DNA from: Larix kaempferi
Lineage: Eukaryota > Streptophyta > Pinopsida > Pinales > Pinaceae
NCBI GenBank assembly: GCA_027924585.1
Contig: BSBM01000299.1
Location: 27,008,501-27,072,500, forward strand
Reading direction: 5' to 3'
DNA length: 64,000 bases
Position 1 is the stretch's first letter. Each line of letters opens with the position of its first letter. The notes beneath the pieces are model-generated. The model worked only from the letters and a program-made list of their open reading frames with translations. It was not told the origin of the DNA and did not search any database. Below, piece after piece: positions 47,935 to 59,513 of the stretch. Both the position numbers and the translations under genes were made by a program.

Positions 47935-50900
47935 TGTAATATCCCTCCTTTATGCCCCACTATTTCTAAGTGAAATTGATTACTATATTGATTCCCTGGT
48001 GAGGAACTCAATGCCGAGGTGCCCCAGTGGACGTGGGAAAAGTGTATCATCTTTTCTTCTTCTAGGTTGTATGTTATAAATAGTAAATTTATAATAACAC
48101 CACTGAAACGATGGACAAACAAATCTACTAAGGGGAGTAGCAGGGTGGTTGGAAGGCCATAAATGTATAGGTAGTTTTACATATCCCCTTAAGCTTAACG
48201 GCAAAGGTTCGACAATATAGGGTTTGTCTATTCAGTGCTTAATATGTTTAAATGTAAATATATTAAAAGATTTTTTTTAGTATATATATATATATCCTAT
48301 CTCTACATATCCATTTAAAAGACCCAATGAATTTTTATTCTCTATATGTTTATAGTAAGAGCTATTCCTAAACTATTTATTCATTTCAAAAGAATTTCTA
48401 TACAAAAGAATTATAGGGATATCATGATACCTTTTTGGAAGAAACTAATTTATGTAACCACCCAACGTCTTAGTAGGAGGATGATCCCTTGGTGGAGATC
48501 CCAACCACCTTCGTTTAAAGAGGAACCATACCTACCCGCCACTTTCTAAATTTAGCAATTGAGAAAGTTAAGGAATTTTCTTAGGGCCTTGTCTCCATCA
48601 TGGGCAGATCGCTGATCTACTAGTATTGCCATCTGTCAGAGTTTAAACACCTTTGGTGGACGCAACAATAGGACACTCGGTAGAAGAATTAACACGATTC
48701 CTTGCGAGAGAAGAGGGGCGTCTCTGCGAATAATTCAGTATCAAACCCTGTGAAGGAGGATAGCTCCTCTGCCAACGTGTTAGTACCAATTCTTGCAATA
48801 GATGGTTTGAAATCTCAACCGTAGAGAGAATAGTGGGAGAATCATACAGTCTTAAGGATGGGGCGTGGGACTCGAGGGGATGCGGGGAGGTTTGTTTTTT
48901 CACTGCATTCGTGGGAGGAAAGAAGGAGGGAGGAGATCGAGGAGGTGACTTTGCCATAGTGGAGGTTGGCTCTTCGGAACCCTGAAATAAAATCTGGGGA
49001 GTTGTGAAAAGGAAAAATCTCTGCATGTACTGGTAATATCGATCCAATGTTTATTATTAAAGTTAATCTCTGCATGCACTGGTAATATCGATCTAGTGTT
49101 TATTGTTAAATACATATTGTGGTTTTTCAAACGGTAAAGGCTCCGTCGTTTGGATCGAGGAGAATGCACCTTAATTTGTAGTTGTTAATGATATTTTAGC
49201 GTAGATCGATATCCTCTCTGAGATTTATTAAAGCATCTCCTGGCGATTTCCAGCCTGCTTTGACAGATATCATAGCACCATTTTGGGAATGGTTGCGTCC
49301 CTTTACAGAAAGGGTTTTTGTGTATCCTTATCGAGACTTACTGGTTAGGGTTGCGTTTAATGGGATCAACAGTGATCCTTGGTATTATTAAAAATAGTAT
49401 CAAGGCAACACAAGGTAAAATTAAAGAGATCAGCCGTTCTTCAAAATTCAGGCTTGAATCGTATTTGGTTATTTAAAATACCTCTGTGTTTAACTCAAAT
49501 CCTGGCCGATCTCCTGAAATTGGAAACTGAGATCAACTTTATCTTTATAATCGATTTCTGAAACCAAGGGGATCTGATCTCGTATGCTCTGTAATGTATC
49601 TTGAATCGATTGGGTTCTTTTGTTAAATCTCTGCGTATGTATATTTCAATGGTGAAATCGGAACCGATCCATCTTTTGTGTATCCATTTCTATTTGACTC
49701 TTCCAGAATTCTGAAGCGAACTATGAATTGACCTTTAACTCTGCCTTCGTTTTGGTTGATAGGACAATGAGTATATTTATTCGTTTTAACTTGATTTGAA
49801 TATTGCTTCATATGCAGCTGGCGTTAACCCCCAGGTTGAATGCGAATACCCATTCAAAATTGGTATCTTAGATCAGAACGTTGGAATTTTTCTATCGGTG
49901 TTTTGAAGTGTGGATACTCTGTTTGCAGTATGGTGGTTAATTCTAAACTTGATCAGTTATAAGTATATAAGATAAGTCTGGATTTAGGAATAGAGTTTGG
50001 TTAAGCGTGAGTAGATCTCTATTGTGGAAAAGAAAATCGTATTTCCTCTGCTGGACACTTGTGCTGAATCGCAGGTCTGATTCTTATGCTAGTTGGAAAA
50101 TGGTGGTTGATCCCATGTCTGCTCTATATTGGTTGAAATTCTTTGTTATACATTTTATGCTGAACAAAGGTCTAGGTTCACACTCCAGTTAAAAATTTGG
50201 GATTGTTCCCTGTCAGCTCTCTAATGGTTGAAGTGTCAGTATTATGTCTTTTATGCTGAAACGCAGGTCTAACTTTTATGCTAAAGTCGTGATTGTTCCT
50301 CTGTCTACACTTTATTGATTAAAAATGTTAGAGCTCTGTCCTGAATGTTGAATGGTAGCCGTAGAAACTCCGGTTGTATTATTTTGGCTGCAGGAAGTTT
50401 AGGAATTCAGGAAATAGGTCCCATTTCGGTTTGAAGTATAATACACATATATGTTGTATTATGTTGTGTGCCAGCATAATCCTATATTTTATACTCTCTA
50501 GGATTTAATGGTGTTATGGATTGAATGATTAATGTACCTGAGTACAAATCCTTGAGTTGGAATCATCTATAGGTATGTAGGCATCCAAGGTTTGAAACAA
50601 GCCTATATAAGGTGAAGCGTTTTTACATTCTGCATATGTATATTTATATTATGAATTTGTCTTATGCTGCACAAAGTACTTACATCTCGGTTAAGTCCTT
50701 ATTTATAATTTTCCCTCCAAATCTTTAGATCTCTGCTGGTATTGAAGGATCCATGTAAGGTATCAATAGGCTGTAGGGATATCAATGTTGACCCGTGGTG
50801 GCAGGATACATGTTCTTATGTTAAACTAACTCTATCCTGGCTTTCGAAACCAGCATGGAAATAATCAATAGATTATGTGGATCTGACTCTATTGATGTAA

Positions 50901-51569
50901 ATAATAATACAGAGAATGGGATTCTCTTTAAGTTGGATGATGATAGTATCGAAGGGTTTAAGAAATATACTCTCTAGGAGAGAAGCAACGAGAAGGTGGA
51001 GATTATAATCCATTGTTGCATTGTAAACCCTTGAGTTTGAGGAATAATAAGATAACATTCTTTGTGGACGTAGCCTGGAGTTTCAGGTGAACCACCTATA
51101 TCTGCCTCTTCATTTTATGTGTCTCTTATGTATCTTATTTTCTGATCAATGGAAGTTTATTTATTTCAATGTATAAGTGTAGGTGTTGTTAAAGGACATT
51201 TGTTGTGGATCATGTAAATAGCCCTATAAACATATTTAAATGGTTTTGGGGTAGTTATGTTTACCATTAATAGGTAAGAAAGATCAGAGAGATGTTCATA
51301 GTAAAGTTATGTGTATTTTAGTGGTTTTTTGTTATGTTTCATGTTAAAAATGATGATTAACAAGTGAGCAGCAAGTGTGGTAAATCTAATCGTGAAATAG
51401 TTAGAATTCACACTTTATATATGTTTTATGTTGATCACAAAATACTAACTACGGATGATGAGTATGTTACAGTAAGTAAACCCATACTTTATGGTTCCGC
51501 ATATATTTAAGTGGCATTTAGGGCACTTAGAAAAGTTTTTAAATTTTACGAAAATTTGGGTATGTTACA
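47935..51569 (+). mobile_element. 3' LTR of level-3 element (3635 bp)
   Basis: Nearly identical to 40657-44291. Its GTGGACGTAG motif is at 51064-51095. Confidence 0.93.
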
Positions 51570-51574
51570 GAAAA
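51570..51574. other. Target duplication of level-3 element, right (GAAAA)
   Basis: Identical to 40652-40656. Confidence 0.85.
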
Positions 51575-51850
51575 TATATTCTTACAAATATTTATTTTGT
51601 TACTAACAAGTGAATTTGGCAGATGGTCAAAATTCTGTGGAGCTTGTGGAAAGACAAGAGCACAAATGTTATGCATGGTAAAATAAGAGGGTGAGGATTT
51701 AAGATACACATCACAATTGCTATTTATTCTTTTAATGTTTTTATAATTATTGTTGAATAAAGAACTAGACCCAAATTGGTCAGAGTAATCTTATGGTTAC
51801 AAAGTGTAATATGACAAACTAATTGATAAATTTGAAAGAGATTTCCTGGA

Positions 51851-52004
51851 CTCAAGCGAGGAGGTTTGAGGGGAAATAGATTCCATGAATCAAACAAGAA
51901 GGTTTGAGGGGAATTATGGGAGAGTGCGTTAAGGGCACTGAAACACTCCCGAGAAATCAGGGAGTTGACAGCCGCTAGGATTCTTGAAGGAATCAGAAAG
52001 CTGT
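51851..52004 (+). ncRNA. Predicted hairpin module, level-2 element
   Basis: CTCAAGC (51851-51857) with GTTTGAG (51864-51870); a second, duplicated hairpin TCAAAC (51890-51895) with GTTTGA (51902-51907); CTCCC (51946-51950) with GGGAG (51960-51964); ACAGC (51968-51972) with GCTGT (52000-52004) enclosing GATTC/GAATC (51979-51983, 51990-51994). Stems match those of level 3 while several bases differ in a pairing-preserving way. Confidence 0.5.
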
Positions 52005-52078
52005 AAAGACCTAGGCAAACTATAAGAGAATGCATATGCGGGAGGTAGGACGTTGCTTAGTATGCATGAAAGAAAGTA

Positions 52079-52244
52079 TTGCTGCGTGAGCACTGTGGTG
52101 TTAGGAAAGAAATCTGTGAAATAATTGCTGCGTGAGCACTGTGGTGTTAGGCAAGAAATCTGTGAAATAATTGCTGTGTGAGCACTGAAGTGTTAGGCAA
52201 GAATTTCGAAAGGATTGTTGTGTGAGCACTCGGGTGTTAGACAA
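52079..52244 (+). repeat. Four tandem 44-46-bp stem-loop repeats, level-2 element
   Basis: Units begin at 52079, 52125, 52171 and 52215. Inner stem CAC/GTG is constant with loops TGTG, TGTG, TGAA and TCGG. The outer pair is TTGC/GCAA in units 2 and 3 and TTGT/ACAA in unit 4, a paired change. Unit 1 has lost one side (GGAAA). Confidence 0.85.
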
Positions 52245-52605
52245 GAATTTTCTAGATCAAGTGAATGGTTTGTTGTGATTAAGTTCATAGTCTACATTCC
52301 TGGATCACTTGAATTATGTGTGCTTGTGATAATAAAAGCACAAACAATGATTAAAATATATTCCATAGATTGCAAATGTTATGTTACAATAAATGACTCA
52401 GTATTTATGAATATGAGTTTGATTATGAAGTTGATGATAAGTTTTACGGTTTCTTTGAATTCCGGTTTTAAAAAAAAAAAAAAATGCAAGGTGATTGATA
52501 GTGACTTGCGAGAAATTCATGAAAGACCAAAGAAGGTAAGAATAGAAATGATGAAGCAAGCAGAAAGGTAACTCAAGAAGAGAGGACGAACTGCTAGAAT
52601 ATATC

Positions 52606-52623
52606 AACACCGAGGACGGTGTT
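52606..52623 (+). promoter_or_regulatory. Hairpin before purine tract, level 2
   Basis: AACACCG-agga-CGGTGTT, identical to the level-3 hairpin, followed by the purine tract. Confidence 0.6.
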
Positions 52624-52629
52624 ATTTTT

Positions 52630-52643
52630 AAAGGGGAGGAGGA
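52630..52643 (+). promoter_or_regulatory. Polypurine tract, level-2 element
   Basis: AAAGGGGAGGAGGA, same as level 3, abutting the 3' LTR. Confidence 0.85.
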
Positions 52644-55600
52644 TGTGATATCCCTCTCTTTTTGTATCCTATTGTTTTGTAAATATGTCATAATTTGTAA
52701 GTGGCCCAGGTGAGGAGCTCAAGGCCAAGGCCCCACCTGTGGACCTTGAAAACATTTCTAAGTTATTTCCTAAATGTTATTTTCGACTTAGGTGACTAAG
52801 GACATGACGCCACTTAAACAACGAATAAGAGAACCACTAAGGGAAGAGGAAGACTGGCTAGGAAGCCATGAAGGCCTAGAATCTTGATGACGAGTGCCAT
52901 CTTAGTGGTCTTAGACACTTACAACTATTCACTTAAATTCTCAAAGATATAAGTGTCACCTTAAAGCCCTAAAACAAAAGCTAGAATTAAGAATAATAGC
53001 TTACTTTGTTAATTATTTTGCAAGGAAAAGACCAATAAACGGGACAAGTAAGTATTATGTTCATAATATGAAATAAAATCATTACTACCATGACCATATT
53101 ACTGCTAAAATGGAAAAGAGCCTGAGTTATTCCATTTTACCATTATCGTACTATTATCAAGAAGAGGAAGAGGTAGTTTCTCCACTTAATGATTAATATG
53201 CTACAATGTTGTCCTAGACAAAGGAAGTATGCCATCATACTCCTTGAATTACCACCTTGTGGAGGAGGGCAAGGCTCTTAAAAATAATCATCTTAGGATA
53301 ATTATAGATTATTAAAGAAAATAATATAATCTTATTATTTGTAAATGCATAAATAGATCACAAGGATCTTAGTCCCATTAAAAGGATGGGAAGTTTTAAT
53401 ATTATATCTGCACTAGTACTATTCGATATATCACTTAGACTCACTCCACTATTGTTGTGATAGAGGAATTAAATCGATTTCGAGTAAGGATCTGGTGGAG
53501 TGTAGAAATAAATGAAGTGACAGATAATCTCACGAGAGATTTGTGCGAACTGTCCCCTTAACTGATCGTCCATCGAGTATCCTTCCATTTGTCACTTGAT
53601 TGAGGGATAGGTGGAGTCTATTATTTTTACACGTTGCATCATGGAGGCCATGCTGCCAGTTGTCCAAGTGTAAGTTGCATGTGGCTGGGAAAAGTCGTTG
53701 TTCAATATCGCTGTATTGGATTTTTCTTAAATGAGGGCATTCGCCATTTTGGAGGGGGGCAGGGGAATTTTTCCTTGGGGTTAATTGTTCTATTAGCATT
53801 GATATGTTCTATTTTTTTCCTTTCTGCGCAGATGGGGAAAGGACAGCTTGCTTGCAAGCTCAATCCCTGTAGGTTTTATTTCATGCATAAATTATGTGTA
53901 GACATGTTAATGTTTGGATCGTGTTTCTTGTTTTCCTGCGACATGCTAATGTCTGGAATCATACCTCCTGCGTGAAGTTCCCTATGATATATTTTAATGT
54001 CTGGAATCGTGTTCCTGCCACAAATTCCTGTGTATGTGAAATCCATGAATCTCTGCATCTGTTGAATGCCACGAATTCTCCGTGGTTGAGTGCATTATGC
54101 ATTTTGGGTCTGATTTCTTAGATCATGTGCTGAATGCGATAGGTATTCTAAAATCTTAATCCTTGTTTGAATGCGTTGTGCAACATTATGCATTATGGAA
54201 TCTCATTTGCTTAGATATTCCCTGTGTTGAATGTGTTGTTGCACTCTAGGTCCTAATCTATGTGGTGGAATGCATATTGCATTCGGAAATCTTAATCTCC
54301 GTTGAATGCATTGTTGCATTCTAGATCTTGATCTCTGTAGTTACAGGGTTTTAGTTTTAAATTATACTCCAGATCCATGTGCATCTCAGTGTATGGATCG
54401 CCGTATATACCATTCGAAGGAGTCGTAGATGCTTTGAGTATGGGAAGACTGTATCACCATAGATACCATTCAAAGGAGCCGCAGATGCTTTCAGTATTGG
54501 AAGGTATAGTGTCAGTTCTCATCTGCAAGTATGTAAATCTGTACGAAGGGATTAATAGAAAATCTCTGCGGAGGGGAGAAGAGTGATTGTTGGATTATTT
54601 GAATTCATGTTTAGAGACAACGCTCAGCCAGGGAGGGAAAGATCTGTTGATTATAGAATTACAGCATTAAGTTAACACCTCTGCGTTTATGTGAGATCTT
54701 CGTTTGAAATAGAGTAGGTGGAGAGAACTGTAGAAAAAAAAAGAATGTGATCTCTTCTTTTTACAACATGGAGGTCGACCTAATGATAGAAGGAGGTTGC
54801 GATTTCTGTATCTTAGAATATTTCAACTCTTCATTGACAATGGAAAAGCATACGACCGAAATCAACCTTTTCCGTTATCAAGGACTGCTGCATGTGGAGT
54901 ATGCGAAACTTTCTATCAAAAGGTATGTGATTCTGGTTCGTTATGTTTAGCAGAATGTCATTCATCTTCCAGTAAGAATATTATTAATAAAGGGTATGAA
55001 GTCTGACTGTGAACGGCTTAATGCGTTGTAGTAACCGGTCGAGTCATGGCTTAGCATTTGTGAATTTATATATTAGCTCAGAGTCGGATCTTTGATTAAT
55101 ATGTAATTTTTAGATCCAGGTCATAATCTTCGTTGAAAAGTGGATGCATAACTCCGACCAAATATCTAATTTTGATATTATTTTTTTGGTAATAGGGGCC
55201 AGAACTATGTTTAACATAGTTATAGTTTTTATATGTATATATCGGAACTCCTTACTGCTAAAAATATGGAATTATAATCCTAGTTAACTCTGCTAAAACT
55301 ATGGATCTAAATCTGAGCCTGTTTAGACCCAAACTCCACTCTTTCATCGCTTGAATGATAGATCTCTATCCTAAACTATGTTTAGCATATGATCTACACT
55401 TAGCATAAAAATAGGTGCAATTTTTTATTGCTTATACCCTGTAGATAAATCTTTGCTCACTCAAATTCATTCTGTTGTTAGTTTGACAGAGATGTTTCGA
55501 TCTATTGGTTTGTTGATGTTATAAAAGTTAAAACCCTCAGACTAATCCTTAAGTTAAAGTGAAGTTTATAATCGATAAAGGGTCATAAATTTTATTGTTA

Positions 55601-56250
55601 TTATAGAAAGCTTCAACTTGACTTACATAGTAAGCATTGGAGGGGATAGTATAAGGGTTGAAGCCCCTTATATTATGATTGTATTGTTAAAGAAAGTGTT
55701 ATGTTAAATAGAATGCTTAGTGAGGAAAAGGATATGGTAATTCATCTATGTTCAAGTTGCTGTTGAAATCACTTTTAAATCTGGTTGATAGAATACATGG
55801 AGAAAGTGAAAATGCAAAGATTGTAAAAGTTGCCTTGCAGAATCCTGCTTTATTGATAAATAAAGATATGACGATTTTGTGGACGTAGCCCAAGGATGGG
55901 GGTGAACCACGGTATATCTTGTCTCATTCATATGTATGATTTTAATGGTGATGTTGTTATGTATATGGTTATTTTGTGTCAAATGAAATTCTTGGTAACT
56001 GATTATGGTTGCTATTTAAAATATATCATTGTTCGGCCTATGTTGTGTAACATGGGTGTATACTAATCATTTTGTATTGTCGTTTTATTTACGGAAGCAT
56101 GTCAGACTTTTATTCCTTCCACAAGTAAATTTATTTGCAGAGACCATTGACGTTATGGCAATACATTTATTTCATTAATTATATAATGGAAGAAAGTTTT
56201 TTTTTTAATTTTACCAAATTTACTAACTTGTTTTATTTGGAGATGTCACA
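52644..56250 (+). mobile_element. 3' LTR of level-2 element (3607 bp)
   Basis: Collinear with 35131-38737. GTGGACGTAG motif at 55879-55910. The open frame that continues into gag from 56135 starts inside this LTR and so its first ~40 residues are not Gag. Confidence 0.92.
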
Positions 56251-56255
56251 GGAAG
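56251..56255. other. Target duplication of level-2 element, right (GGAAG)
   Basis: Partner of GGCAG at 35126-35130. Confidence 0.7.
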
Positions 56256-57403
56256 AATCCCGGTTATCCGGGATGAGAAAATATTTCCAGATTTACAACT
56301 ATTCAATTCAGCTGAAGGCACGAATGGCCATCTACAACCTTTCTGGAAAGGTAGATATATGGTGGCAGGACTTGAAAAGGGTCAAGGGGATCAAGGAAAA
56401 AGAGGTCAATTGGAGTACTTTTAAAAGATACTTCAAAAAGAAATTTCTGTCTGAACAGTACTATGAAGAGAGGGCCAAGGAATTTTATGAATTAAAGCTA
56501 GGATCTATGACTATGAAAGACTTAAATAGCAAGTTCTTAAGTCTGTTAAGATACGTGGCGTATTTTGTTGAAGAGAAACCTAAAGTACAGCGGTTTCTAA
56601 GCTGCCTACCGTATCATATAAAGGACAGAATCGAATATGATAACCCCAAAACTCTGGAAGAAGCTATGCATAAGGCTAGTTTCTGTTTTGAAGAGAATAA
56701 AAAGAAAGAAGGAATAGCCAACTGGAAGGCTAAAAAGAATAGTAATCAGCTAGAGTACAAGAAAAAGGAGTTTATACCCCAGAAAAATTTCAAGAATAAC
56801 AAGAACGGAAACCATTTTAATGGTAAAAGCTTTCAGGGAAATAAAAATGGATCTGCTAATCATTCCAACAACTTCAGGGGCAGCAAGGAGGTTTCTAACA
56901 ATCATGGAAATGACACTAAGAATTTTGAACGAAAGGAGCCTGTTAAGTGTTGGGAGTGCAATGGCCCACACTATGCATCAGTTTGCCCAAATTGGAAGAA
57001 ACCAAACAGCAATATTCATACTATACAAGATGAAATGACTATTGGAGACTTTGCAGGAACTATGCCCCGAATTAATGCAGCATTGGAGAACTGTCAAGCT
57101 GACTATCAAACTTCCATGGTGGAAGTAGGAGGTATGGTTAACAAAACCCCTGTAACTATTTTAATAGATCCAGGTGCTAGCCTTAGTTATATTTCACCGC
57201 ATATAGTAGAAAAATGTAATCTGACTGTTGAAAGGTTTGATAACTCTTGTTCAGTACAACTAGCCACTAGGGCAAAAAGGAAGGTGAACTGTTATGTTAA
57301 AGAATGTACTCTAGATATGAATGATTTTCAAACTACTGTTAAATTTAATATTCTGCCACTTGGCTCGTATGACATACTTATTGGTATGGACTGGTTAGAA
57401 TAG
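56256..57403 (+). pseudogene. gag-pro: gypsy gag C-terminal part and protease (level 1)
   Basis: Resumes the capsid domain in phase with 35130: GMRKYFQIYNYS, WWQDLKRVKG, YYEERAKEFYELKLG, FLSCLPYHIKDRIEYDNP. An Asn/Lys-rich linker leads to a zinc knuckle CWECNGPHYASVC (56948-56986; spacing CX2CX3HX4C, one shorter than the classic form, a variant I believe is common in plant gypsy elements). The aspartic protease motif is LIDPGASLSYIS (Asp codon at 57167), with DPGA rather than DSGA. TAG at 57401 after DWLE ends the frame where related elements read on. Confidence 0.9.
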
Positions 57404-57641
57404 CATAAGGTAGTTTTAAACTGTTTTGATAAAACTTTTACGTGTGTAAACAATAATGAACAGCCTGTAACTGTTAGGGGTATTCCTAGGAAAAGAGTAA
57501 TCAGGCAGATTTCTGCTTTACAACTGAAAAGGGCAGTCAGAAAAGGGTGAAAAGCCTATGCTGTAAGTATCACAGATGAGGCGGATAAGTCTGAAATCAA
57601 CAAGATAACTGTAGTGGATATCCCTGTAGTAAACGAATTTA
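57404..57641 (+). pseudogene. gypsy protease-reverse transcriptase linker (level 1), broken
   Basis: The gag frame continues recognisably past 57401 to [12 protein letters not shown], with a TGA at 57548 and a frame change near 57655. It connects protease to reverse transcriptase. Confidence 0.7.
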
Positions 57642-58838
57642 TTGATGTTTTTCCGGAAGAATCCAGGATTACCTCCCAAGAGGGAACTGGATTTCACAAT
57701 TGAGCTGGTACCAGGTGCTGTACCCAATTCAAAAGCTCCGTATCGTATGAATATTTTAGAGCTTAACGAATTAAAAACAAAGTTAAAGGAGTTAATAGAT
57801 AAGAACTACATTCGACCCAGTGTGTCCCCTTGGGGAGCACCAGTAATCTTCGTTAAAAAGAAGGACGGAACTATGCGACTTTGCATAGATTACCGTCAAC
57901 TAAACAAAATGACAATTAAAAACATATATCCGTTGCCTCGCATAGATAATCTGTTTGATCAGCTACGTGGAGCTACGGTGTTCTCGAAGATAGACCTGAG
58001 ATTCGGCTATCATCAGGTGAGGATTAAAGAAGAAGACATTTTCAAAATAGCTTTCAGAACGAGGTATGGACATTACGAATTTGTCGTGATGCCATCTGGG
58101 CTTACTAACACCCCAGCCGTCTTTATGTGCCTAATGAATAACATAATGCATAAATACTTAGATAAATTTGTTGTCGTATTCATCGATGACATTTTAATTT
58201 ATTCTAAGAATGAAGAGGAGCATAAAGAACATTTACGGATAGTCTTACAAGAACTACGAGAGCAGCAGCTCTTTCTGAAGTTCAGTAAGTGTGACTTCTT
58301 CAAGGATGAAATTCAGTACTTAGGTCACATAGTGACTAAGGAAGGGATTTCAGTTGATCCTGAACAGATCCAGGGAAACGAAGAATGGCCAGTACCAAAA
58401 GACGTAACAGATGTTAGGTCCTTCATGGGAATTACCGGTTATTACCGGAGATTCATAGAAGGCTTTTCAAAAATAGCCAACCCAATCACTTCCTTGCAAA
58501 AGAAAGGCAAGAAGTTTGATTGGAACTTGAAGTGTGAAGAAAGCTTTAAGAAATTAAAAACCTTATTGACAACCGCGCCTATTCTAAGAATAGCAGATCC
58601 TAATAAGGATTTCGTGGTTTGCACCGACGCTTGTAATGATGGTCTAGGTGGAGTGTTGACTCAGGATGGGCATGTCATTGCCTATGAGTCCAGGAAGCTG
58701 AAAATTCATGAAAAGAATTATGCCACTTATGACTTAGAATTAGCTGTTGTTATTCATGCTTTAAAGATGTGGCGACACAACTTAATAGGCAGAAAGTTTA
58801 CTTTAATGACTGATAATAAGGGTCTGAAATACCTTTGA
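57642..58838 (+). pseudogene. pol: gypsy reverse transcriptase and RNase H (level 1)
   Basis: The true frame begins near 57655 after the frameshift ([11 protein letters not shown]). Reverse transcriptase: [50 protein letters not shown] and the active site FIDD (58179-58190) in [12 protein letters not shown]. Then the thumb/connection ([24 protein letters not shown]) and RNase H with [24 protein letters not shown] and [13 protein letters not shown] at 58836 ends it. These domains make first- and second-strand DNA and degrade template RNA. Confidence 0.92.
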
Positions 58839-59513
58839 GATCAGCCTAACTTAAATGCAAGGCAAGCAAGATGGTTGGCCTTCTTAAGTGAATATGATTT
58901 CAAAATTCAGCACATAAAAGGAAAGGAAAATAAGGTGGTTGATGCTTTGAGCAGAAATGCAAGGCTGAATTTTATATCAGCTAGCAGCACTTATACCTAT
59001 GATTTTAATGAACAGTTGTCTGAAGGGATAAAATCAGATGAAATTTATCAAAAGTTACAAGCTACAGCTAAAGAAGAACCTACAGAAAGTTTAATAAAGG
59101 GTTATAGCCTAAACAAAGATGGATTTTTATTGTTTAAGGACAGGCTGTATGTCCCTAATGTATCCAAGGTTAAATTACTAATTATGGATGAAGTGCATAA
59201 AACCCCTTACTCAGGGCATCCAGGCTACCAGAAGACAGTCACCATGTTGAGAAAAGATTATTTTTGGCCTAATATGAAATCTGAAACAGCTGAGTATATA
59301 GCTAGATGTTTGGACTGTCAACAAGTAAAAACAGAGCATCAACATCCAGCGGGGTTATTACAACCTTTGCCTATCCCTAGTTGGAAATGGGAAATAATCA
59401 GTTTAGATTTCATTACTGGTTTACCCAGAAATCAAAATCAGAATGATTCCATTATGGTGGTAGTAGATAAATTGAGTAAATCAGCACACTTTATTCCTGT
59501 TAAAACCACTTAA
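58839..59513 (+). pseudogene. int: gypsy RNase H end and integrase N-terminal/core (level 1)
   Basis: In the same frame after the TGA: NARQARWLAFLSEYDFKI..., then the integrase zinc domain (H in EVHKTPYSGHPG, C pair in RCLDCQQVK), then the first catalytic Asp in SLDFITGLP. TAA at 59511 ends this piece. Confidence 0.9.

Larger units (their letters stand above)
40657..51569 (+). mobile_element. Large non-autonomous LTR retrotransposon (level 3), youngest insertion
   Basis: LTRs 40657-44291 and 47935-51569 are both 3635 bp and differ at only about a dozen or so sites by eye. Primer site 44294-44305; purine tract before 47935; perfect 5-bp target duplication. The 3.6-kb internal region lacks a supported gene. 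It is related to the level-2 element in leader, hairpin module and purine tract, but its LTR sequence is mostly different. Confidence 0.92.
51575..52643 (+). other. Level-2 internal region, right part
   Basis: Holds the hairpin module, the 46-bp array, an A-run (~52471-52484), the hairpin at 52606 and the purine tract. The 118-residue open frame at 52215-52571 overlaps the repeat array and the A-run and is not matched in level 3, so it is not called. Confidence 0.7.
35131..56250 (+). mobile_element. Large non-autonomous LTR retrotransposon (level 2), inserted in gypsy gag
   Basis: LTRs 35131-38737 and 52644-56250 are both 3607 bp. Primer site TGGTATCAGAGC at 38740-38751; purine tract AAAGGGGAGGAGGA before the 3' LTR. 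After removal of the level-3 insertion the internal region is ~3.0 kb, with no convincing gag or pol, hence a non-autonomous (LARD-like) element. The 3' internal part holds hairpins and a 46-bp repeat array shared with the level-3 element. Confidence 0.9.

Noticed and set aside
52215-52571. 118-residue frame in the right part of level 2
   Set aside because: Runs through the 46-bp array and an A-run, is not conserved in level 3, and has no recognisable domain.
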